The notes: generated by a model from the letters alone, not told the origin. Numbered from the stretch's first letter, positions 18,485 through 26,914 are shown. The stretch is DNA of 64,000 nucleotides from Bacteroidota bacterium (GCA_018266835.1 JAFDZP010000002.1:1401302-1465301), one strand, 5' to 3'. Made by a program: numbers and translations.

Positions 18485-20031
18485 GATTTTAACACTGACT
18501 GCACCTTTAAATCTTTGAATGATGCATTACTGAACTTGCTTTTTGCCCAGTTAACATAATCAAAAAATCTGAACGAAGTTAAATCTGTTTTTTTCTTCTG
18601 CAGCTGGGTTAAATTAAAGTACAGCTCTTCAAATGAATTTGTAATTTCTTTTTTTGTGATCTTATCGTTTATTGTGTTAAAAAAATCAAAGACAATTTTT
18701 TCAAACATTGTAAGTTTTTTTCTATCCTTAAAAAATTTATAAGTGCTTTTTACTAAATAGTCCAGATGCTCTTTGTTATCAAGCTCGTAATGAATTGCAA
18801 GATTATATAATTTCGAATGCATATACAAATCCTTTCTCTGGTCAGGCTCGCCGAAATTAATTAACTTATTAATCCACTTAAGAGCATTTTTAAAATCACC
18901 TATGCCAAAATAACAGCAGGATATAAAAAAATAAAACTGCATTATTTCTGTAGCCCGTAGCTTCGAACGCTGCGCTTCGATTTTTCTTTCAATAGATTCT
19001 GCCAGCGTTACTCCGTTCTCAAACTGTCCCGTCTCAAAAAAAACTATCAGCTCTAACTTGAACGAAAGAAACATATAAGTCTTTACGTATTCTGTACTGA
19101 GAATTTTATAACGCTCAGGAATAGTACGGAACCTTTCGAGATAATAAAAAAATTCATCATACTTTCCGCAATAAGTGCAGGCCACCATCATGTTATAGGA
19201 AACATTCAAAAGATTAGTTGCCTTCCTTTCTATCTGACGCGGATAACTCTCAACCATCTCAAGAAATTGTTTCATGTAAGTAAAAGTCTTCTCGAAATTT
19301 GTAATGATTGAATTATATGTAGTATGAATGTGATAGAAAAAAACTTTGAATGTATAGGATTCATTCTCATCCATTTTTTGCAGGTAAGGATGAGCCATTA
19401 TCGCTTTAGCTTTTTTGAGCGCTTTTTCATCCTGAAGCAAACCGTTGTTAGCCATTAAAGAGGTTATCTGCGAGCTTATATTCTGAATCTCGGATTTTTT
19501 CTTTAAAGTATTAAGGCAGTGAAGCTCTTCCTGAAAAATATCGTTCTGAAGTTTTTCTATATTCGGATAAACTTTTTCAAAGTAAAGATTTTTTTCTATC
19601 TGAAGAATTGTATAAAGCTTTGTATAATTTTCGTATTCGTACGCAATCTTCTTTGCTTTTTTCAGCATCTTCATACTTTGCTCAAACAAAGTTTTATTCA
19701 TAAGAAGCTCTGCCTGTGCAATGTACTTATCAAATTTATCATCAAGCGATTTTTCACTCTGTGCATTCAGCAGGCTCTTTAAAACAAGATCATACAAATA
19801 ATTTTTCGCAACGGAGAGCTGATTAACATTTTGAATTTTATTTAGCTTCTCTTTTATAATATCTTCGTTGTAGTCCTCATCGCCTTCAGTTTGCTTTTCA
19901 ATTTCTTCAAATAATCTTAACGATAAAGTATCTTCATCACCGAACCTCTTCGCATATTTTTTAAAATACGCCCTTTCCGCCTTAGTAAGCGTTTTTATAA
20001 GAAAAAACAGATCTGTGGATGAAGTTTTCAA
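18481..20031 (-). CDS. Large alpha-helical (TPR-like) protein of unknown function
   Basis: A 516-residue soluble protein, almost entirely helical, opening with SSTDLFFLIKTLTKAERAYFKKYAKRFG. TPR-like helical pairs are visible throughout (for example FEQSMKMLKKAKKIAYEYENYTKLYTIL and FYFFISCCYFGIGDFKNALKWINKLI), suggesting an alpha-solenoid scaffold. Similar long helical proteins with the KxLTKAExxYFKK start are, from memory, common in Bacteroidota, without a known role. It leads the overlapping kinase and GNAT genes, so the three products may act together. Confidence 0.7.
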   Translation of the reverse strand: MKTSSTDLFFLIKTLTKAERAYFKKYAKRFGDEDTLSLRLFEEIEKQTEGDEDYNEDIIKEKLNKIQNVNQLSVAKNYLYDLVLKSLLNAQSEKSLDDKFDKYIAQAELLMNKTLFEQSMKMLKKAKKIAYEYENYTKLYTILQIEKNLYFEKVYPNIEKLQNDIFQEELHCLNTLKKKSEIQNISSQITSLMANNGLLQDEKALKKAKAIMAHPYLQKMDENESYTFKVFFYHIHTTYNSIITNFEKTFTYMKQFLEMVESYPRQIERKATNLLNVSYNMMVACTYCGKYDEFFYYLERFRTIPERYKILSTEYVKTYMFLSFKLELIVFFETGQFENGVTLAESIERKIEAQRSKLRATEIMQFYFFISCCYFGIGDFKNALKWINKLINFGEPDQRKDLYMHSKLYNLAIHYELDNKEHLDYLVKSTYKFFKDRKKLTMFEKIVFDFFNTINDKITKKEITNSFEELYFNLTQLQKKKTDLTSFRFFDYVNWAKSKFSNASFKDLKVQSVLKS

Positions 20032-20217
20032 TTAATTTTTAAGTGTTTAATATAAATTATTTTACAAAATAGGCAGTAAAAATGTTAATCTAAATCTAAT
20101 TTTTAGAGACATAAAAACTTGAAAAATAAGCCAGAAATTCAATATTTCACTTAAAACCCTGGTTTTTGCAATCTAATTTTAGCGAAATTTCGATTTTTAA
20201 AACGGAGATATTCTTTA

Positions 20218-20225
20218 TATTTTTG
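20218..20225 (+). promoter_or_regulatory. Candidate Bacteroidota-type -7 box
   Basis: TATTTTTG matches the TAnnTTTG consensus of the Bacteroidota main sigma factor. It lies 15 bp before the possible peptide start at 20241. No clear TTTG -33 element is present at the usual spacing, so the call is weak. Confidence 0.3.
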
Positions 20226-20240
20226 AATCAATAAATTAAA

Positions 20241-20357
20241 ATGATAATGGAATTGCTTTTAGATACGGTTAAGGTGAAAGTCAAGAAGACTCTGATAGAT
20301 ACCATTGTACTGAAGCTTCTGATTATTTTACTTTACATCTTTTATCTTTTGTATTAA
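20241..20357 (+). CDS. Possible 38-residue membrane peptide upstream of structured RNA
   Basis: ATG 20241 to TAA 20357. The N-terminal half is amphipathic and basic (MIMELLLDTVKVKVKKTLID) and the C-terminal half is a hydrophobic span rich in Leu, Ile and Tyr (LKLLIILLYIFYLLY). This design is seen in small membrane proteins and in type I toxins. No Shine-Dalgarno site is present, but a TAnnTTTG-like box lies just upstream. The highly structured RNA at 20374-20526 follows directly, so the peptide and RNA may be on one transcript. No family recognised. Confidence 0.4.
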   Translation: MIMELLLDTVKVKVKKTLIDTIVLKLLIILLYIFYLLY

Positions 20358-20373
20358 AGTTTATAAAAAGGGG

Positions 20374-20526
20374 TAAGCACCGGAGCATTAGAAACTTAGA
20401 GGTTAAATTTACAATTTGTGCGAGGATTGTAAAAACTAGTCTCCGGTAAGCTTAAATCCAAAATCATTCTCTGCTTGCTTTGTATATTGTGCGAGAGTAT
20501 ACAAGCAGGCGGAGAATTTTTATTTT
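20374..20526 (+). ncRNA. Candidate structured RNA or leader with twin identical loops and terminator
   Basis: Three helices can be drawn. P1 pairs 20374-20385 with 20441-20454 (12 bp with a two-base bulge). Inside it a perfect 8-bp stem (20408-20415 with 20426-20433) carries the loop TTGTGCGAGG. A third long hairpin (20466-20486 with 20498-20517, mostly paired) carries the loop TTGTGCGAGA and ends in TTTTATTTT, so it is also an intrinsic terminator. The nine-base loop TTGTGCGAG is thus repeated. The terminator ends ~55 bp before the hydrolase ATG at 20581, so this may be a cis-acting attenuator or riboswitch-like leader, or a free-standing small RNA. No known family matched. Confidence 0.5.
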
Positions 20527-20580
20527 ATAAAACCCCACGATTTACACTTCAAAAAAAATCCGTAATTTATAATTTGAATT

Positions 20581-21231
20581 ATGGAAATCATTTCAAAAAA
20601 TATTTCAGTAAAAAAATCCGCAAGATATTTTCTTTCATCACAGAATAAAAATCCGGATACATTAATGTTCGTTCTTCACGGATACGGTATGCCCGCTTTT
20701 CATTTTTTAAAAGAGTTTGAAATGATTGATGATGAAAATACTCTGATTGTTTCTCCTGAGGGACTGTCGAGATTTTATACAAAAGGATTTTACGGCAACA
20801 TCGGCGCCTCATGGATGACTTCTGAAGACAGGGAGAATGAAATAAACGATTACGTAAATTATCTTGATGAAGTTTTTACAGAGGTATTAAATGATTTAGA
20901 AAAGAAACCGGAAAAAATTATTTTGCTGGGATTTTCACAGGGAGGCTCTACTGTCACACGCTGGGCAGCAACGGGAAAAGTATCAGCGAATATATTGATA
21001 ATTCATTCCTCTGATATTCCAAAAGATATAGATTTTGATTTACTGAAATCAAAATCAGAAAAGATGAAAATTCACTGCGTTTACGGTGATGAAGATAAAA
21101 GCGTAAGAAAAGAAAATTTTGAGAGTAGCGTGAATTTACTGTACGAAAAAAATATTAAATTTGAACAGCATATTTTCAACGGCGGTCACAATATAAACAT
21201 CGAAACAGTAAAAAAAATAACTATAGCTTAA
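20581..21231 (+). CDS. Alpha/beta-hydrolase, phospholipase/carboxylesterase type
   Basis: A 216-residue cytoplasmic serine hydrolase. The nucleophile elbow is GFSQGG (Ser119) and the catalytic histidine is in NGGHN (His203); the acid is probably in YGDEDKSV. Size and motif match the YpfH/carboxylesterase (Abhydrolase_2) family, which cleaves short esters or thioesters. Its 3' end overlaps the convergent ACMSD gene by 11 bp. A role as kynurenine formamidase is conceivable from the neighbourhood but is not shown by sequence. The upstream structured RNA could regulate it. Confidence 0.85.
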   Translation: MEIISKNISVKKSARYFLSSQNKNPDTLMFVLHGYGMPAFHFLKEFEMIDDENTLIVSPEGLSRFYTKGFYGNIGASWMTSEDRENEINDYVNYLDEVFTEVLNDLEKKPEKIILLGFSQGGSTVTRWAATGKVSANILIIHSSDIPKDIDFDLLKSKSEKMKIHCVYGDEDKSVRKENFESSVNLLYEKNIKFEQHIFNGGHNINIETVKKITIA

Positions 21232-22246
21232 CTCCTAAAAACTCCACAGCATTTTTCCATAAAAGTTTTTCCTTCAGTTCATTTGTAAAATCCATTCCTT
21301 CAATAAGTTTTCCCGGAACATGTTCTCCCAATGGAAAAGGATAATCCGAACCAAGACAAATCTTGTTTTCTCCCATGAGGTTTACAATATACTTCAGAGC
21401 TTCCCTATCATGAACAAGTGAATCCAGATAAAACTTCCCTATGTACTCTCTTGGGTTTACGTTGTTATCGACTGCGCATAAGTCAGGCCTTACATTAAAT
21501 CCGTGTTCAATTCTTCCGATTGTAAAAGGAAACGAACCCCCGCCATGAGCGAAGCAGACTTTCAATTTTTTTAATCGTTCAAAAACTCCGCCGAAAATCA
21601 TTGAGCATATTGCTCTTGAAGTTTCAGCAGGCATACCGACTAACCACGGAAGCCAGTACTTCGGCATTTCCTTCTTTCCCATCATATCCCAGGGATGCAC
21701 GAAGATTGCTGCGCCTAACTCTTCCGCTGCCTGAAAAAATTCAAAAAGATTTTCATCATTAAGATTCCACTCTCCCCTTTTATCATGAGGGTCTGCGCTT
21801 GCTTCTATGTGTGAACCGATTTCTATCCCTGCAAGACCAAGCTCCTTCATACATCGTTCCATTTCTTTTATGGCAAGCTTAGGTGACTGCATAGGAACAG
21901 TTCCCAGTCCTATAAACCTGTCGGGATAATTTTTTACAATATCCGCAATATGGTCATTTAAATATTTTGAAAGGTCCAAAGCATCTTCCGCCTTAGCCCA
22001 ATAGCTGAACATAACGGGCACAGTGGAAAGCACCTGCATATTTACCTTATGCGAATCACATTCATGAATACGGGTAACGGGGTCCCAGCAGTTGCTTTCA
22101 ATCTCACGGAAAAATTTTCCGTCAATCATCATCTTTGCGCAGCACGGTTTGTGGTGCTCAAGATTTACCCATCCGCCGTAGCCGTATTTCTCTTTCAGGT
22201 TCGCCCAGTTTTCAGGAAGAATGTGTGTGTGTAAATCTATCTTCAT
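21221..22246 (-). CDS. 2-amino-3-carboxymuconate-6-semialdehyde decarboxylase (ACMSD)
   Basis: A 341-residue amidohydrolase-superfamily decarboxylase that converts 2-amino-3-carboxymuconate semialdehyde to 2-aminomuconate semialdehyde, diverting it from quinolinate. Zinc ligands are the HxH of KIDLHTHIL (His6, His8), the histidine of FVHPWDMMG, and the aspartate of GSDYPFPLG; a further conserved histidine is in CFAHGGGSFPF. The start at 22246 is chosen because it gives MKIDLHTH and an ATGA overlap with the HAAO stop; a longer frame to 22282 exists but would overlap more. It is the last gene of the eight-gene minus-strand run. Confidence 0.92.
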   Translation of the reverse strand: MKIDLHTHILPENWANLKEKYGYGGWVNLEHHKPCCAKMMIDGKFFREIESNCWDPVTRIHECDSHKVNMQVLSTVPVMFSYWAKAEDALDLSKYLNDHIADIVKNYPDRFIGLGTVPMQSPKLAIKEMERCMKELGLAGIEIGSHIEASADPHDKRGEWNLNDENLFEFFQAAEELGAAIFVHPWDMMGKKEMPKYWLPWLVGMPAETSRAICSMIFGGVFERLKKLKVCFAHGGGSFPFTIGRIEHGFNVRPDLCAVDNNVNPREYIGKFYLDSLVHDREALKYIVNLMGENKICLGSDYPFPLGEHVPGKLIEGMDFTNELKEKLLWKNAVEFLGVKL

Positions 22247-22761
22247 GACAGTTTCACCGGAGGTGACATAACTGTTCCGCAATTTTTACATGTTCTTAAT
22301 TCTTCCGATGAATAAAACTCTTCAAGTAACGGCGGAAGCTGGTTTACAATATCAGTGAGCTTAAAAAACTTTTCGTATAATTTTTCGTGACAGTTTTCGC
22401 AATACCACTGGAAACCGTCGAGCTCATTTTCATTTCTTTTTCTTTCTATTACTAAGCCAACTGTTCCCGCAGGTCTTCTCGGTGAGTGTGGCACTCTCGA
22501 AGGTACGTAATAAACTTCCCCTTCTTTTATCGGAACAATTTTCTGAACGCCGTCTTCAACTATTCCAACTTCAATATCGCCTTCTATCTGATAAAAAAAT
22601 TCTGGACCTTCCTGAAAGTGATAATCTTTTCTTGAGTTCGGTCCGCCCACAACCATCACGATAAAGTCTCCGTCGTAAATACATTTGTTCCCTACGGGCG
22701 GTTTAAAAAGATGACGGTTTTCTTCAATCCATTTTTGAAAATTTATTGGAGCGATAGACAT
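22243..22761 (-). CDS. 3-hydroxyanthranilate 3,4-dioxygenase (HAAO)
   Basis: A 172-residue cupin dioxygenase that opens the ring of 3-hydroxyanthranilate to give the substrate of ACMSD, encoded next. Iron ligands fit His48 (DYHFQEG), Glu54 (PEFFYQ) and His92 (PHSPRR); substrate-binding arginines fit Arg44 and Arg96. The bacterial-type rubredoxin-like metal site is present as two CxxC pairs (Cys121/124 and Cys158/161). A good Shine-Dalgarno site (AAGGAGA) precedes the ATG. Fused overlap with ACMSD indicates translational coupling and a catabolic rather than NAD-forming use of the intermediate. Confidence 0.95.
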   Translation of the reverse strand: MSIAPINFQKWIEENRHLFKPPVGNKCIYDGDFIVMVVGGPNSRKDYHFQEGPEFFYQIEGDIEVGIVEDGVQKIVPIKEGEVYYVPSRVPHSPRRPAGTVGLVIERKRNENELDGFQWYCENCHEKLYEKFFKLTDIVNQLPPLLEEFYSSEELRTCKNCGTVMSPPVKLS

Positions 22762-22787
22762 TTTATTTCTCCTTATAGTTTAAATTT

Positions 22788-24560
22788 TTAATTTCCTGTT
22801 AAAGATTTTAAAGCACCGGGGATATTGAGCTTGCCCCAGCCCCATGTAATATTCGGAAGCTTGCCCATTTTATCTTCCTGTATTGCCGTATTTTTTATTA
22901 TACTTTTTATCTGCGTATTGGTAAGAGTTTTATCATACTGAAGCATCAGAGCTATTAATCCGGTTACGTGAGGCGCTGCAGAACTTGTTCCGCTGAACGT
23001 CTGGTAAGAAAAATTTTCTCCTGTAGAAAAAGTTGAGTGCCCCGGCGCGCAGATATCAACTCCTAAATCACCTGTGATTGACCTTCCTCTTCCGCTGTAA
23101 GTCGCAACATCGCCAACCTTAGCATTGTCCCAAGCAAAATTTACAACATAAGCGCCGACTTTAATTGTGCTGTCAGCAGTTGCAGGAAATGTAAGCGTTC
23201 CTTCATTGGAGAATTTATATTTCCAGTGTGTTTCACCGCCCCATGACTGTCCCACATCATTTACATTGCCGCGCATTACAAAATCTTTTTTTGGCTCTAT
23301 GTTAATCGTCCAGTCACCGTTTACTCTTGCTGAGTCTTTTCGGTAAAAGCCAAGAGAGAGCAGCATATTTCCCTTTTCACTTTTTGAATACTGATAAGAA
23401 ATTCTGCAGTCTTTTTTTATAAATCCGCTGCCGCTTGTAGGAATGCTGTATGTCTGAAGGTCGGGACCTATAACATCCAGTGTTTTAAAATCACCCGGAT
23501 TGCCGTTCCAAAGCAAAGACACAAAAACTCCGTCATTTGGCTTTCCGCTTACGCTGCCTGATGCAGAGACAGTGTAAGAATATTTTCCGTTTGTTTTTAA
23601 TGAGTCATCAAATACACATCGAGCAGCAGCAAGATTTCCCGTTGCAGTTACAACAGGATAGCCTTCTTCGCAATACTGACGCGCAAGAACTTCTTCCGGA
23701 GTTGTGCCGTCCATCGGCTCCCATGACCATTCGCCGTCTTCAAATAACATTGTGTTTGCGCCTTCATCTTTTAAAAATTTCATTAGGTCAGGAAAGTTTT
23801 TTACAAATCGCGGAGTATAATCATAAGCAATATCTGCCATTACAAGTTCTGCATCGGGTGCAATACCGTGAAGCTTATGCAATCCTCCGATTCCCCCGAG
23901 AATTATACCTGCTACACCTGTTCCGTGATTGAAATCATCTTTTTCATTTTTAATAAGGTCAGTTCCTCTTCTTCTTATTGTCCCGTCCTTTTGTCTTACA
24001 GAAATTACTTTAGATGTTTTTAAGCCGATTATTTTTTCTCCGGCAACTAATTCTTTAGCTTCAAAGTTTGACGGAATAAAAAATTGTTCGCCGTAAGTGG
24101 GGTCGCTTTCGGAAAATCCCGCCTGCTCACCAAAATCTCTTTTGCCGTTTTTGTTTTTATCGTTGTAAAGAAAATCCATATCGGGATTATAAACACTTCT
24201 GTCCGATATTCTAAACGGACCAAAAGTCTTATCGGTAATTTCCAGATAATTTAATATTTCGTTGTCTGAAATTTTGCCGTCGTTGTTTAAGTCAACTCCG
24301 TCTGTTCCCGCCGTAAATTTCCCGTCCCCGTTTACATCTATCCAGTTAAATTCTCCTCCGTCTGCAAAGAAAAAGAACGGATGAAAAATATCGATGCCGG
24401 AATCCATATCTCCTACTATAATTCCTTTTCCCGTTAACGGATTACCTGACTTATCTAAAAATTTATCTTTTAATATAGTCGTAATTTCAGGGTCTTTTAC
24501 CTGAGCAATTATTGATGAAAATGTTAAAAGAAATAAAATAATTAATTTATAAGATTTCAT
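22788..24560 (-). CDS. Subtilisin-family (S8) serine protease with EF-hand-like insertions
   Basis: A 590-residue secreted protease. A signal peptide (YKLIILFLLTFSSIIAQ) precedes the catalytic triad: Asp53 (DMDSGID), His212 (FNHGTGVAG) and Ser526 (FSGTSSAAPHV). The Asp-His interval is unusually long and carries three calcium-loop-like motifs (DVNGDGKFTAG, DLNNDGKISDNE, DKNKNGKRDFGE at ~75-145). A beta-rich insertion lies between His and Ser. No T9SS tail is present, unlike other exported proteins here, so it may stay periplasmic or use another route. It is 26 bp upstream of HAAO. Confidence 0.92.
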   Translation of the reverse strand: MKSYKLIILFLLTFSSIIAQVKDPEITTILKDKFLDKSGNPLTGKGIIVGDMDSGIDIFHPFFFFADGGEFNWIDVNGDGKFTAGTDGVDLNNDGKISDNEILNYLEITDKTFGPFRISDRSVYNPDMDFLYNDKNKNGKRDFGEQAGFSESDPTYGEQFFIPSNFEAKELVAGEKIIGLKTSKVISVRQKDGTIRRRGTDLIKNEKDDFNHGTGVAGIILGGIGGLHKLHGIAPDAELVMADIAYDYTPRFVKNFPDLMKFLKDEGANTMLFEDGEWSWEPMDGTTPEEVLARQYCEEGYPVVTATGNLAAARCVFDDSLKTNGKYSYTVSASGSVSGKPNDGVFVSLLWNGNPGDFKTLDVIGPDLQTYSIPTSGSGFIKKDCRISYQYSKSEKGNMLLSLGFYRKDSARVNGDWTINIEPKKDFVMRGNVNDVGQSWGGETHWKYKFSNEGTLTFPATADSTIKVGAYVVNFAWDNAKVGDVATYSGRGRSITGDLGVDICAPGHSTFSTGENFSYQTFSGTSSAAPHVTGLIALMLQYDKTLTNTQIKSIIKNTAIQEDKMGKLPNITWGWGKLNIPGALKSLTGN

Positions 24561-24575
24561 TTTTGATTTAATATT

Positions 24576-25070
24576 TTAATACGCAGCTTTGCCTGCTCTT
24601 GATACCAGTACTGATAACTGTCCTGCATGATACATCTGATGCAGCTGCCAGAACTTGGCAATATTTTCTTTTGTTTTAAAAAAATCGTTTTCAAATTCAT
24701 CCACTTTTGCATGCGACTGTTTCAATTCTTCATCGGTAAGCTCTGCATATATTTTTTTATTTTTTTCAATTACTTCTTTCCATTGCTTTCGCAGCAGGGA
24801 GGCAGGTGCATAAGCTTCTACCGGTTGTAATTTACTCTTAGCACCGAAAATTTCGTAATACTCAGGAAACAATAAATCACCTTTTCCCATGTAAAGAGAA
24901 AAGTCATCATCGCTTACAATTAAATGCCCGAGTATCCATATACCGTGATTCTTTCCCGGAGATAATTCCATTTTTAACTCATCATCAGTAAGCGGGTCAA
25001 TATTTCCGTTAACCCAGTTTATCATGGAATCGTATTGCGCTGCAAGATATTTTGAAACAGGATTTTCCAT
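24576..25070 (-). CDS. DinB-family protein, tandem copy A
   Basis: A 164-residue four-helix DinB/YfiT-like protein. The three metal histidines fit His49 (WILGHLIVSDD) and His144/His148 (HQMYHAGQLSVL). Members of the family bind a divalent metal and include thiol-dependent transferases, but most are uncharacterised. It is a tandem duplicate of the gene at 25082-25564 (same MENPxSKxLAxQY start and PGKNHGxWxLGHL motif) and lies 11 bp from it, inside the eight-gene minus-strand run. Confidence 0.88.
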   Translation of the reverse strand: MENPVSKYLAAQYDSMINWVNGNIDPLTDDELKMELSPGKNHGIWILGHLIVSDDDFSLYMGKGDLLFPEYYEIFGAKSKLQPVEAYAPASLLRKQWKEVIEKNKKIYAELTDEELKQSHAKVDEFENDFFKTKENIAKFWQLHQMYHAGQLSVLVSRAGKAAY

Positions 25071-25081
25071 TTTAAATTTAT

Positions 25082-25564
25082 CTATGATTTAGATTTAGGC
25101 ATTAAAACACTTAACTGACCTGTATGATACATTAAATGTACTTGCCAATGGCTAGCGACATCTTCCTTTGTTTTGCAAAAATCATTTTCACCTGTTAATT
25201 GTGCCTGCGGTTCATTCAGTTCGGCATCGGTAAGTTCTGCATAAATTTTTTTATTCTTTTCAACCATCTCTTTCCATTTATTTCGCATCTCGGAAACAGG
25301 AGGGTAATTATCAACTGATTGCAGTTTTGTATTTTCAGCAAACATATTATGATAATCCATATAGGTTATTTCTCCCTTTCCCATGAATAAAGCAAAATCA
25401 TCTTCACAAGTAATCAAATGACCCAGCAGCCACACTCCGTGATTTTTACCAGGATTAATTTCTTTTCTTAAATCTTCATCTGAAAGAGAATTTATAATCC
25501 AGTCTGCCCAGCCTGAAGAATCAGCATATTGCTTTGCGAGTATTTTTGAAGCCGGATTTTCCAA
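25082..25564 (-). CDS. DinB-family protein, tandem copy B
   Basis: A 160-residue paralogue of the adjacent DinB protein at 24576-25070. Metal-site histidines occur in VWLLGHLITCEDD and in VHLMYHTGQLSVL. The start codon lies 6 bp from the end of the MORN-hydrolase gene transcribed before it, consistent with one transcript. Biochemical role unknown; the family suggests a metal-dependent, thiol-linked reaction. A third, more distant DinB gene is at 31394. Confidence 0.88.
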   Translation of the reverse strand: MENPASKILAKQYADSSGWADWIINSLSDEDLRKEINPGKNHGVWLLGHLITCEDDFALFMGKGEITYMDYHNMFAENTKLQSVDNYPPVSEMRNKWKEMVEKNKKIYAELTDAELNEPQAQLTGENDFCKTKEDVASHWQVHLMYHTGQLSVLMPKSKS

Positions 25565-25570
25565 TTTGTA

Positions 25571-26914
25571 TTATTTAATTAAATTTAACATCCATGTAAT
25601 GCATTCATCTGCATCTACAATTGACCATGAATGCGGATGCCTTAAGCCGTCTAATCTATACCCTTTGCCCAGGGCAGGAATAAATTCTGCGCGAGTGTTC
25701 CCGCTTATCTGTAAAAAATTTATCATAGCTGACTGGTCAACGCAGTTCATGTGATAATAATCCCTGGTTTTATATTTCATCTGCCAGGAAATATCGGGGT
25801 CAGTATATATTCTTATTGGAACATCAATTAAATATTTTGCATTCCCTCCGTCAGGATGATTCAGCGAGTATTGTGAACCTTCAACATATTTTTCAGGGAC
25901 TTCCTTTGGCGAGCCGCCGTACAGTTTATCAAAGTAATCTATTAAAAAATAATCTTCGTTGAGTGCAGCTTTTTTTGAATCAGTCAGATTAGCGCTGTCT
26001 CTTGTATATAATGCTATTTCCTCTTTGGCTCTGTCATATAAATTTGCCATATCTACGGGAGGATCAACACCAATTGCGGCAAGCGGTTTAATGCTTGTAT
26101 AAAATTTCCCGCTACGTGAAATCTCAGTATATTGAAGAGCATTTTCTCCTCCGAGAGAAAGTCCGCTTAAAATAAACTTATCAGCAGGCGCATTATATTT
26201 TTTTATTATATCGGAAAATGTTGTGTTCAAAAAATTCATCGCAGCAGTATCCGCTTCAAGACCTTTATTATAATTGGTTGAAAGAACCACTGACAAAATA
26301 TTGTTATCATAACACAGATGCATAAGTTTTTTATTGCAGCTTATTACATTCTCCGCGCCTTCACCTGTTGAGGGCAGGAGAACTAAAACTCCTTTTACAT
26401 TTTGAGGAGCCAGTGCGTAATAAAAAAGTGTTCCGTTACCTCTGTAAATCTCCTGTGTATCTTCTATTCCTGAATCTATTTTCTTAAGCTTGTTTAAGTA
26501 AGAGGCATCTAAATCCAACAGCTCTCCGTCAACAAAATTTCCTTCAAGCTTACCTCCTGTTAACATTAAAATTTTTCCGTTTCCCTGCAGAGTGCCGTTT
26601 ACGAAATTTCCTTCAGCGCTTCCCCATCCTTCGTAAATATATTTTCCTTTTCCTGTTACGTATCCTTTCTGCATTTCACCGATGTAAGTGGCCACGATAT
26701 TATTGTTATCGAACCACGTTAATGTTCCGCTGCCGTCTGCGTAGCCGTCTTTACAGCTGCCGCTCCAGGTTACAGTCATTGCTGCATCTACATCGTTCCA
26801 TACAAGACATCCGGACTTAGTATCTTTTACAAATTGTCCGTTCTGTGCCTGTGAAAAACTATCTGATGAAATTAAAATAATTAACAGGAGTACTACCGGG
26901 ATTATTATTTTCAT
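25571..26914 (-). CDS. Exported MORN-repeat / alpha-beta-hydrolase fusion
   Basis: A 447-residue protein with a signal peptide (IIIPVVLLLIILISSDSFSQ). Residues ~45-130 contain MORN-like repeats (GYADGSGTLTWFD, GYVTGKGKYIYEG, GTLQGNGKILMLTGG), a motif linked with membrane or phospholipid association. The rest is an alpha/beta-hydrolase domain with the nucleophile elbow GLSLGG and a late His in GLRHPHSW. The combination suggests a periplasmic or surface esterase. Substrate unknown. It is separated by 4 bp from the DUF899 gene before it and by 6 bp from DinB copy B after it. Confidence 0.8.
   Translation of the reverse strand: MKIIIPVVLLLIILISSDSFSQAQNGQFVKDTKSGCLVWNDVDAAMTVTWSGSCKDGYADGSGTLTWFDNNNIVATYIGEMQKGYVTGKGKYIYEGWGSAEGNFVNGTLQGNGKILMLTGGKLEGNFVDGELLDLDASYLNKLKKIDSGIEDTQEIYRGNGTLFYYALAPQNVKGVLVLLPSTGEGAENVISCNKKLMHLCYDNNILSVVLSTNYNKGLEADTAAMNFLNTTFSDIIKKYNAPADKFILSGLSLGGENALQYTEISRSGKFYTSIKPLAAIGVDPPVDMANLYDRAKEEIALYTRDSANLTDSKKAALNEDYFLIDYFDKLYGGSPKEVPEKYVEGSQYSLNHPDGGNAKYLIDVPIRIYTDPDISWQMKYKTRDYYHMNCVDQSAMINFLQISGNTRAEFIPALGKGYRLDGLRHPHSWSIVDADECITWMLNLIK

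Noticed and set aside
20374..20454. Considered as a known riboswitch, 6S RNA or SRP RNA
   Set aside because: None of the conserved cores I know (for example the SRP GGTGC...GGAAG loop or the 6S central bubble) is present.
20581..21231. Esterase as kynurenine formamidase
   Set aside because: It is on the opposite strand to HAAO-ACMSD and its motif fits general carboxylesterases; proximity alone is not enough.
23537..23932. 131-codon open frame antisense to the subtilase gene
   Set aside because: The product is Arg/Gln/Leu-rich with no domain, as expected for the reverse strand of a coding region with an intact triad.
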